From: Polysphondylium violaceum
Taxonomy: Eukaryota > Evosea > Eumycetozoa > Dictyosteliales > Dictyosteliaceae
Assembly (NCBI GenBank): GCA_000277445.1
Contig: AJWJ01000120.1
Location: 1-50,563 of the forward strand
Reading direction: 5' to 3'
Length of the DNA: 50,563 nt
The translations under genes were made by a program, and so were the position numbers. The notes under the pieces are model-generated. The model was given only the letters and a program-made list of their open reading frames with translations, had not been told where the DNA came from and made no database searches. Of this stretch, positions 44,073 to 50,563 are shown piece after piece. The first letter of the stretch is position 1. Each line of letters opens with the position of its first letter.

Positions 44073-45807
44073 TTACTTTTTAAGTTTTGGTCCACTTTTA
44101 TCAACTGTTTTTGTTTTTTTTAATGAACCAGCACTAAAGTTTTCAATAGAGGATAAAAGATTTTTTCTACCTCCACTTGATGGTGGTGGTGCAATAGAAG
44201 GGGGAGGAGGTGGAGGTGGAGCACCTTTTGCAGGGGGAGGTGGAGGAGGTGGAGGAGGAGCACCTTTGGCAGCAGGAGGAGGTGGAGGAGGTGGAGGAGC
44301 ACTAGAAGCTGGTTTAGGAATTGATGAGGACATTGGTGAAGGTGCTGGTGCAGATGTAACTGCTGTTGATGGTGTATATGATGAACTACTTGTTGTTGGT
44401 AAAGAACTATTCATATTATTCATATTATTATTATTATTATTATTATTATTACTTGTAAAAGATGAAAAATTTGATTTTGATTGATTTTGAGAAACAAATG
44501 ATGATGGTAGAGAAGAAGACATTGGAGTGACATTTGAAGTTGAAACTTCTAGAGGAATTTCGGAATAAGCATTTGGATTAGCCAATGATTTTCTTTTCTT
44601 TTGTTTCTTAAAATCTTTAAATTTAGGAATCTTTTCAACTGTACCACTATTTACAAGGTAACCTTTGTTTAATTTTAATACTGCATCAATCATTTCTCTT
44701 TCTTTTGAAGTATAGGTAATCTTTTGAGTTGGAAGATTTTTAAATTTATGACTTGAAAAGAATTCAATCTTTGTCAACTCTTCAAGAGTGGGGGGATTAC
44801 CATACCAAGGTTTGAAAATTGATTCCAATACCTTTTTAACTTCTGGATGACAATGAGATGGGATACCAATTTCAACGGCTTCAGGATTTTCAACTTCATA
44901 ACCACAACCCATTTCAAACAACACCAAACCAAATGTCAATACCTCTGCATCAAGTTTATCTGAAAATTTAGTTATAAAATCTGCATATCTTGGTTTGAGT
45001 CCTAAAAAGGCATTTTCAAAATCACTAATCAAACAAGTTGAATCATCTAACAAAATATTACCACAATTTAAATGAAAATAGGGAAAGTTATTTTCTTTTA
45101 AAAACAAGAGACCCTCTAATATTTGTCTACCAAATTTAGAGATTATCTTTTCATTCAAAGAGAAATGAGTTTCATATCTTTGACTATAGGTACCATTCTT
45201 TGGTTTGGCTTGATGAATGTAATCTCTGAGTGAACCTTTTGCATAAAATGGTCTAATTGAAACACCCACACTCTTGTCTTGAATAAAGTCAACCACCAAT
45301 GGTACACTTATAAATGGATGTAGTTCCAATGATTTAATAATGGTTCTAAAAGTATATTTACCAGCTTCAGTATTCAAAGGTATTGGCCATGTTTTTGATA
45401 CTGGTGTCATTGACATGACACGTTCATTTTCTTCTTTATTCAATGAATTACCTAGAATTGTAAAGTATGTTTTATCTTGTCTTGACCCAAATTGATTCAA
45501 TCTCTCTTGTAAACTATAAACTGTTGATCTAAGATAAAATCTTGCATTCATCTTAATACTATCCTCTTTTGGTATCTCTTGATTTCTTTGATAAACAAAT
45601 ACATTTCCTTTTTCTAATAATGGATTCTTTTCTTTATTTTTATCACTTTTTTGATTTAAGGTATTAATGTTTTTTGTACAATTATATTATTTAAAAAAAA
45701 AAAGCTATATACTCTTTTGTTGCTACTTTATATGCAATTAAAACAATGACTAATATAAATGCTAAACCTCCAGCACATGCGATGATGATAATTTGTAAAT
45801 CATTCAT
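44073..45807 (-). CDS. Slob/PXK-type pseudokinase with N-terminal membrane anchor, polyproline and WH2
   Basis: Two exons, 45807-45713 and 45645-44073, 555 residues. Exon 1 encodes a membrane helix 'IIIIACAGGLAFILVIVLIA'. The long frame starting at 45551 is therefore only part of the gene. The kinase-like domain has 'PLVVDFIQDKSVGVSIRPFY' and 'GRQILEGLLFLKENNFPYFH', but the catalytic loop reads HLNCGN instead of HRDxxxxN and the DFG is DFE, so it is probably inactive. The C-terminal part has Ser/Asn runs, polyproline blocks of the profilin/SH3-binding type, and 'GRKNLLSSIENFSAGSLKKT', a WH2 actin-monomer-binding motif. This matches the D. discoideum slob genes and animal PXK. Likely links a membrane to actin. 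Confidence 0.85.
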
Positions 45808-46637
45808 TTTTTCAAGAGGATTTTTCAAGTATATATATAAATCTGATTCATGTGAAAAAAAAAATGTGTGTGATGGGTTCTATTCTTTGATTGATTTTTT
45901 TTATTTTTTTTATTTTTTTTTGTTTTTTTTTTGAAAAAAGTTTCTGAAGAATTTTCTTTTTTTTTTCACCACAAAAAAAGCATATGACACTCGAATCAGA
46001 TAATGATAATGATCCATTTAACAACCTCAACATTATAGAATTTGAAAAGTAAAACTATTTTATTTTTTATAATCAAAAAAGTTTGTGATCATATGATCAA
46101 AATTTATAAAAAAAATTAATAAAAAAATCAATTATTGTTTAAAAAGTTTTCTAAAATTAGAAAATATAAACACACAAAAAATATATCACAATGATAAATA
46201 AAAGAATGAATCAAGAAAAAAAATGAAAAAGAATAGATATTTTTTTATTATCTAAACCCCTAAAGCCCAATAAGTTTAATAAAAGTTAAACTTTTCTCAG
46301 TACAATTCATATCATATGATAAATTCTCTTTTTCTGTCCAACTGTTGACAAAAAAAACTTGAAAAAAATAAAAAAAAAAATAAAAAAAAAAAATACCCAC
46401 CGATACTCAAAAAAAAACAACCGACCCGCGGGAGGGAAAATTAAACAATTGAAAAAATTTCAAAAAAGAAGTACCCCCTAAAAACTCGTTCCATGCCCCA
46501 AATCAACTCCTATGCATTAAAAAAATATGTCAGACTTTTCTAAAGAACTTTTTTAAATTCATAGATATTTGTTGTTTTTTGATTTTTATTTTTTTTAATT
46601 TTTTATTTATTTTATTTTTTATTTTTTTTTTGTTTTC

Positions 46638-46644
46638 CACGTGA
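46638..46644. promoter_or_regulatory. CACGTGA E-box (CLEAR-like) upstream of lysosomal protease
   Basis: CCACGTGATCC lies about 115 bases upstream of the protease start codon and about 45 bases upstream of the TATA-like element. In animals CACGTG within GTCACGTGAC drives lysosomal genes through TFEB/MITF. The same role here is inference from position and motif. Confidence 0.35.
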
Positions 46645-46686
46645 TCCGAAAAACAAAGTCATCCCTCTCCTACCCAGACCTCGGAC

Positions 46687-46695
46687 TATAAAAAT
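46687..46695 (+). promoter_or_regulatory. TATA-like element of the cysteine protease gene
   Basis: TATAAAAAT lies 69 bases upstream of the ATG and is followed by an A-run and a pyrimidine-containing initiator-like stretch (ATTCTATTCTCC). Spacing fits a transcription start near 46715-46725. Confidence 0.5.
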
Positions 46696-46755
46696 ACGAA
46701 AAAAAAATTCTATTCTCCATATTTTATTATCACCTACAATCAAATCTAGTATAAA

Positions 46756-47997
46756 ATGAAAGTTTTATTATTAGCCGTCTTATTTTTAATTACCTTGGCC
46801 TCAGCCAGTTATACTGAAACCCAATACAGAAATGCTTTCACCAATTGGATGATCAAGCACAACAAAGTCTACAAATCTGAAGAATTTGGCTCCCGTTACA
46901 CCATCTTCAAGAACAGAATGGACTACATCAAAGAATGGAACGCTCAAGGTAGTGAAACCGTCCTTGGTTTAAATCATTTCTCTGATTTAACCAACCAAGA
47001 ATTCCAAAAGATTTTCCTCGGTACTAGATTCGATGCCACCAACTTCAACCAAGAATCCACTTTCAACTTTGCTGGTCCACTTGCCAACACCGTCGATTGG
47101 AGAACCAAAAACGCTGTTACCCCAGTCAAAAACCAAGGTCAATGCGGTTCATGCTGGTCTTTCTCTACCACTGGTTCCACTGAAGGTGCTCACGCCATCT
47201 CTACCGGTTCCTTGGTCTCTCTCTCTGAACAAAATTTAATTGATTGCTCTGTCTCTTATGGTAACGAAGGTTGCAATGGTGGTTTAATGGCTCAAGCTAT
47301 GGCCTACATCATCAAGAACGGTGGAATTGACACTGAAGCTTCATACCCATACACCCTCGTCAACGGTGGTAACTACGGTAAATGCAAATACAATGCTAAA
47401 AATTCTGGTGCCACCATCAAATCTACCTCTACCGTCAAAGCTGGTTCTGAATCTGCCCTCCAAGCTGCTGTCAACATCCAACCAGTCTCTGTTGCCATTG
47501 ATGCTTCCCACGAATCCTTCCAATCTTACAAATCTGGTATCTATTACGAAGCTGCTTGCTCTTCCACTCAATTAGATCACGGTGTCTTAGTTGTTGGTTA
47601 TGGTTCCACTGGCGGTAAATCTACCACCTCTTCATCCACCACTGGCTCTGAATCTTCCCAATCCCAATCTTCCCAATCCCAATCTTCCCAATCTGGTTCA
47701 TCCCAACAATCTGGTTCATCCCAACAATCTGGTTCATCCCAACAAACTGGTTCCCAAACCTCTGGTTCTCAATCTGGTTCTGGTTCAGGTTCAGGTTCCG
47801 GTTCCGGTTCTGGTTCAGGTTCAGGTTCAGGTTCTGGCTCTGGTTCAGGTGCTGCCGTCAATGCCTCTACTGGTGACTATTGGATCGTCAAAAACTCTTG
47901 GACTGCCGAATGGGGTATGGATGGTTACATTTTAATGTCTAGAAATAGAAACAACAACTGCGGTATTGCTAGTATGGCTGTTGCCCCAATTGTTTAA
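46756..47997 (+). CDS. Cathepsin-L-like cysteine protease with Ser/Gln/Gly insert
   Basis: A single exon, 413 residues. A signal peptide ('[16 protein letters not shown]') is followed by an I29 propeptide with ERFNIN-type spacing ('[20 protein letters not shown]', '[14 protein letters not shown]'), then a papain-fold mature enzyme from about '[20 protein letters not shown]'. The active-site Cys is in QCGSCWSF, His in '[11 protein letters not shown]' and Asn in '[13 protein letters not shown]'. Between His and Asn is an insert of about 85 residues: SQSSQSQSS, then SGSSQQ repeats, then GSGSGS. It matches the Dictyostelium cprD/cprF/cprG lysosomal proteases, whose serine-rich loop carries GlcNAc-1-phosphate; I cannot say which one. 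Codons are rich in C endings, as in highly expressed genes. Strong promoter signals lie upstream. Confidence 0.93.
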   Translation: MKVLLLAVLFLITLASASYTETQYRNAFTNWMIKHNKVYKSEEFGSRYTIFKNRMDYIKEWNAQGSETVLGLNHFSDLTNQEFQKIFLGTRFDATNFNQESTFNFAGPLANTVDWRTKNAVTPVKNQGQCGSCWSFSTTGSTEGAHAISTGSLVSLSEQNLIDCSVSYGNEGCNGGLMAQAMAYIIKNGGIDTEASYPYTLVNGGNYGKCKYNAKNSGATIKSTSTVKAGSESALQAAVNIQPVSVAIDASHESFQSYKSGIYYEAACSSTQLDHGVLVVGYGSTGGKSTTSSSTTGSESSQSQSSQSQSSQSGSSQQSGSSQQSGSSQQTGSQTSGSQSGSGSGSGSGSGSGSGSGSGSGSGSGAAVNASTGDYWIVKNSWTAEWGMDGYILMSRNRNNNCGIASMAVAPIV

Positions 47998-48384
47998 ATA
48001 GTTTAAATGTATTGATAATAAACTTTGAATAAATAAATAACCTTATTATTCTATGAAATTAAAAATATTTTTTTCTTATTTATTGTCTTTTAGACAACTG
48101 TTGAACATTCTTTTTTTATTATTTTTTGCTTTTTGTTTGCAAATATTGACAGAACAGTACTATAAAATATTTTTTATCAACACCGACAACATACTTGACA
48201 CCAGATCTCATACTTGAAAGCCGGCCAAGTGTGTGGGCTTTTTATTTTTATTCAAAAATGATATAAATAAGATTGATAAATAAAAAAAGGTTATTCATAA
48301 TTGATTATCAATATATTTAAATTTTTAAACAATTGTGAGTCCCTATAGGGATTTTCAATTCCAGTTTTTGATTGTTTTTTTTTA
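47998..48384. other. Intergenic, no gene seen
   Basis: Contains the protease 3' end (AATAAA near 48016), an inverted repeat AAGCC...GGCTT around 48219-48241 and a CCCTATAGGG palindrome near 48341. No coding character. Confidence 0.5.
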
Positions 48385-48642
48385 TTATGTCGGTTTATTT
48401 ATTGACTCTATGTATGTATATGATGGTTTTTCTAAGTGTGGGATGGGTGTATAGATTGGTGTCAAAGGTGGGGTTATTTTTGATAAGAGGATGTATAATA
48501 ATATATTTGTAAACTTTAATGATTTCCAACGGTAGTTTATCCGAAAATTAAAATTTCCTTTTGTTTTCATCGTAAGGAGACATACACTTCTTTGAAAGCA
48601 AAAGTAATAGTATCTGGTAGTTAGATTGTATGACTCCAACAA
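48385..48642 (-). CDS. Possible small gene or repeat remnant (85 aa), related to 37371-37610
   Basis: Minus frame with 'ITPPLTPIYTPIPHLEKPS', similar to 'RPSPPLTPIFIHNPPPKNPS' of the frame at 37371-37610. The first half ('YYYFCFQRSVCLLTMKTKGN') is not convincing. It may be a copy of a small repeat family rather than a translated gene. Confidence 0.25.
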   Translation of the reverse strand: MLESYNLTTRYYYFCFQRSVCLLTMKTKGNFNFRINYRWKSLKFTNILLYILLSKITPPLTPIYTPIPHLEKPSYTYIESINKPT

Positions 48643-48650
48643 AAAAGATA

Positions 48651-48790
48651 AGCAGGTCTTTTTTGTTTTAATTAGGATGTAACAAATTTAGCAGGTCTTT
48701 CAAAAAAAAAACAGAATTTTATATTAACATAGGAACACTCTGTCAATGAATGATCCCTCAGAAACATTATTTTAAAAATTTAGCAGGTCT
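48651..48790 (-). repeat. Nested short TRE-type insertions with repeated target site AGCAGGTCT
   Basis: AGCAGGTCTT occurs at 48651-48660 and again at 48690-48699, flanking a 29-base insert TTTTGTTTTAATTAGGATGT... that on the minus strand reads as an element 3' end followed by oligo-A. A third AGCAGGTCT at 48782-48790 closes another insert of about 82 bases. The layout is that of extremely 5'-truncated LINE insertions with target-site duplications. Confidence 0.5.
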
Positions 48791-49748
48791 CATTAACTGC
48801 TATTTAAAATACAGGAGATAACGGGAAATGAACTGTTAATTCGATCTAAGGGATCTGAAGGCTTCCATGTATGCAGGACAATGTACATATTTGAGTGTTG
48901 GTAGGTTGAAATTTTTGTTAAATCTCTCCAGGACGACTGTTATACGATCTTGGTTCTGGCTTGTTGGATCTTTATTGTAGTTTCTTAGAAGGGTGTGTGC
49001 ATGATCAAGTGTTTTGGACCAGGCGGTATATTGTGATAATGTTTCTTTTTGATGAATTCTTGGTTGAGTGTTTAAGTGTTGTATTTGTTGTGACGTTTGT
49101 TGTTTCTGTTCATCCAGATCCATTCAAAGTAATGGCTATTATCTCGGCTTTAGAGGGTATAGGGAGCGAACCTAGTGTGTCTTTGTTCCATTTTAGAGAT
49201 TGTAGGTTATTGTCCTTATTGTCCTAGGGACTCAGAGATAGTATTGAAAGCTTCTTTGATGGCTGGGTAAGTGAAGAATTTGTACTCTGACGTTTCTAGT
49301 TGGTTATAGAGGATGCAGGTTTCGCTACCGCTTTTCTTTGGGAGTTTTGAGTTGTAAAGGAATTTGTCAATAGCTCTTTGTAACTTGAGAGGTTCTGATA
49401 GTTTGGATAGGTAAATATGATATGTTAGGGTGGAGAGCGCATATATTTTGAGAATGCATTCTCAATATTTTTCTTTAGACCGTCGATGTGAGTAGTTTCC
49501 AGGCATCGAGTTTACCTTCAATTGTGTCGACCAGTCTGTCAACTAGAAGAAGCCCAGGTACCTTTCCCTCTTTCCTGGTTTTAGGACTGGATAGGGTATT
49601 GATCGTTAGGTCTTTTTGTGTCCTGCCTCTTAGCAGTATCAGGTACATTTGTCTTAGTTTATCTCAAATCCTGTTGATCACATGTGACCACAAAGAATTC
49701 AAGACAGATCTCTTGGATAATGTTGTCAAAAGAATTCTCCTATTGTGG
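48791..49748 (-). mobile_element. Degenerate TRE (non-LTR, LINE-type) fragment: 3' part of the reverse-transcriptase ORF
   Basis: The minus strand, read from 49748 downwards, carries the end of a LINE reverse-transcriptase protein in at least three successive frames: 'LLVDRLVDTIEGKLDAWK' (post-palm 'YLGF...W' region), 'KIYALSTLTYHIYLSKLSEP' with 'KFLYNSKLPKKSGSET', then 'DEQKQQTSQQIQHLNTQ' with 'LDHAHTLLRNYNKDPTSQNQ' ending at a stop at 48836. The LSTLTYHIYLSKL...FLYN block fits the thumb region of non-LTR reverse transcriptases. Frame changes and stops show it is dead. Dictyostelium non-LTR elements are the TREs, which insert next to tRNA genes, and a tRNA gene lies downstream at 49907. The 5' part of the element is missing. 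The subfamily (TRE5 or TRE3) is not determined. Confidence 0.6.
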
Positions 49749-49857
49749 TTTTTTGTTTTAATTAGGATGTAGACAATTACAATTTTTGTATCTTGTCCCT
49801 CCTTAAATTTTGAATACTTTGTTGTTTTTTTTTTTTGTTTTAATTAATACTTTGTTG
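49749..49857 (-). mobile_element. Two further TRE 3'-end remnants, one with a 12-bp target-site duplication
   Basis: TTTTTTGTTTTAATTAGGATGTA at 49749-49771 repeats the sequence at 48659-48681; on the minus strand it is an element 3' end plus oligo-A. At 49825-49845 a 21-base remnant (T12, then GTTTTAATT) is flanked by perfect direct repeats AATACTTTGTTG (49813-49824 and 49846-49857), a textbook target-site duplication. The right edge of the duplication is 49 bases upstream of the tRNA gene, the known preferred distance for TRE5-type insertions. Confidence 0.65.
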
Positions 49858-49906
49858 TTGGAAGAAAAAAAAACAGAATAAATACTTCCTACGACTTAAA
49901 ATCGAC

Positions 49907-49993
49907 GCCCGGGTAGCGTAGCTGGTTATCGCATGGTTCCCGTAAAAAGGGTAGGTTAAACTAGGGTCAGGGGTTCGAATCCCTTCTCGGGCT
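49907..49993 (+). tRNA. Intron-containing tRNA, probably tRNA-Thr(CGT)
   Basis: The 5' GCCCGGG and 3' CTCGGGC form a 7-pair acceptor stem (one G-U). The D arm GCG...CGC contains the A box TAGCGTAGCTGG, and the T arm AGGGG-TTCGAAT-CCCTT contains the B box GGTTCGAATCC. The anticodon stem TGGTT/AACTA encloses 20 bases instead of 7, so a 13-base intron (about 49945-49957) is inferred at the usual 37/38 site. The mature loop would be CCCGTAA: anticodon CGT (Thr), with C instead of the near-universal U at position 33. The discriminator base is T. A T-run terminator (TTTTTT) follows at 50000. The anticodon assignment is tentative. Confidence 0.7.
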
Positions 49994-50223
49994 TGACTAT
50001 TTTTTGAATTTAGAATCATTCTAAAAAAAAAAAAAATTTTATAAATTTTAAAAAACTATCTTTGTACATAGACATCTTGAACAAAAGTCCTATTCCATCA
50101 TAAAAGTTAGACTTATCCCCTATCTAAAAAGGGTTGCACTTTATCATGAATTACTTTTGTTGAATAAAAGGAATTTATTAAATGCAGACAAAAAAAAAAA
50201 AAAACAAGAATACATGTAAAAGA

Positions 50224-50563
50224 CTAAAAAAACTGAGCAATATCATCACCTTCTGTAACTGGAGCAGTAAAAGAAGGTTTAATATCAAAGGTACCATTAT
50301 AATGTAAGAAATTTGATAAATAATAATTAAACTCTTTTGTATCTGCCACTGTTTTCTTTACTTTATCTTTTTTAGTTTCTGTATATGAACCAGCCGTCAG
50401 TGCAATACCACCTTGAATATTTTGTTTATCATCACCATCATAAGCTATTCTATATACCAATGGACGTCTATTTAACAAGAATTTAACATTATCATTGGCA
50501 ACATCATACTGACTTTGGTTGATTTCCTTGTAAGTAGCTGGTGTTAAATTGAAATGATAAGAA
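50224..50563 (-). CDS. Partial gene, C-terminal part of an unrecognised protein
   Basis: The minus frame is open from the right window edge to a stop at 50224, about 112 codons. It contains 'ATYKEINQSQYDVANDNVKF', 'LLNRRPLVYRIAYDGDDKQN', 'IQGGIALTAGSYTETKKDKV', 'DTKEFNYYLSNFLHYNGTFD' and ends 'TEGDDIAQFF'. The sequence is non-repetitive and protein-like, so coding is likely. The true start lies outside the window. I do not recognise the family. Confidence 0.65.
   Translation of the reverse strand, partial: SYHFNLTPATYKEINQSQYDVANDNVKFLLNRRPLVYRIAYDGDDKQNIQGGIALTAGSYTETKKDKVKKTVADTKEFNYYLSNFLHYNGTFDIKPSFTAPVTEGDDIAQFF

Larger units (their letters stand above)
45808..46755. other. Intergenic region with promoter of the cysteine protease
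   Basis: About 950 bases, divergent between the pseudokinase and the protease. T/A runs dominate; the stretch 46380-46440 contains an unusually GC-rich patch (CCGACCCGCGGGAGGG). A CACGTGA core lies at 46638 and a TATA-like element at 46687. I see no gene. Confidence 0.6.

Noticed and set aside
44120-44302. Leu/His-rich minus-strand frame and the Gly-rich plus-strand frame at 44266-44484
   Set aside because: Other-frame readings of the polyproline block of the pseudokinase.
47033-47935. Several long frames inside the cysteine protease
   Set aside because: Shadows created by its biased C-ending codons and Ser/Gln/Gly repeats.
49907-49993. Type II (Leu/Ser) tRNA with a long variable arm
   Set aside because: A CCC/GGG stem is possible, but the extra bases then form no variable stem and the regular anticodon stem TGGTT/AACTA is lost; an intron explains the fold better.

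Overview
The window is nuclear DNA from a social amoeba of the genus Dictyostelium. The evidence is very AT-rich intergenic DNA full of homopolymer A and T runs, short GT...AG introns (about 55-130 bases, nearly pure AT), coding regions with long AAT/CAA/TCA codon repeats (poly-Asn, poly-Gln, poly-Ser), and families typical of the genus: FNIP-repeat proteins, myosin heavy chain kinase A, a Drk receptor-like kinase, a serine/glutamine/glycine-rich cysteine protease and tRNA-associated TRE retrotransposon debris. The MHCK-A protein is clearly the orthologue of the D. discoideum enzyme but differs at many residues from the sequence I remember, so I favour a close relative of D. discoideum over the reference strain.

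Left third (1-14.2 kb): a broken cyclic-nucleotide phosphodiesterase-like gene (cyclic-nucleotide-binding part on the minus strand, metallo-beta-lactamase part inverted on the plus strand); the splicing factor SLU7; a two-exon drug/metabolite-type transporter; an ATAD5/Elg1-like PCNA unloader; a five-exon receptor-like TKL kinase with an IPT/TIG ectodomain; a secreted, membrane-anchored beta-helix protein; and a SAM-dependent methyltransferase.

Middle (14.6-31.8 kb): a 91-residue hypothetical protein; an ankyrin-type protein overlapping tail-to-tail with the first of two tandem FNIP-repeat genes; a secreted protein with a bacterial look; a small two-exon gene; a decayed tgr/ComC-like adhesion gene; a C2-domain protein; and a second FNIP/ankyrin pair, this time divergent. 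The two FNIP/ankyrin pairs share a similar N-terminal cap motif.

Right third (32-50.6 kb): an SH3-PH adaptor; the glucosidase II beta subunit; an unrecognised 443-residue protein with a hydrophobic core; the MHCK-A alpha-kinase with WD repeats; a cis-prenyltransferase (dolichol synthesis); a membrane-anchored Slob/PXK-type pseudokinase with polyproline and WH2; and a cathepsin-L-type protease. These are followed by a cluster of truncated TRE (LINE) insertions lying just upstream of an intron-containing tRNA gene, and a partial gene running off the right edge.

The genes are independent eukaryotic units; nothing is arranged as an operon. Functional links are loose: glucosidase II beta and the cis-prenyltransferase both serve N-glycosylation and ER quality control, and several genes bear on the actin/myosin cytoskeleton or signalling. 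Exon boundaries were inferred by matching reading frame to GT/AG signals and are predictions. I did not find a convincing wholly new multi-gene system. The most interesting leads are the inverted phosphodiesterase remnant, the possible membrane-anchored form of MHCK-A, the FNIP/ankyrin pairing with a shared cap, the bacterial-looking secreted protein, and the stacked TRE footprints upstream of the tRNA gene.
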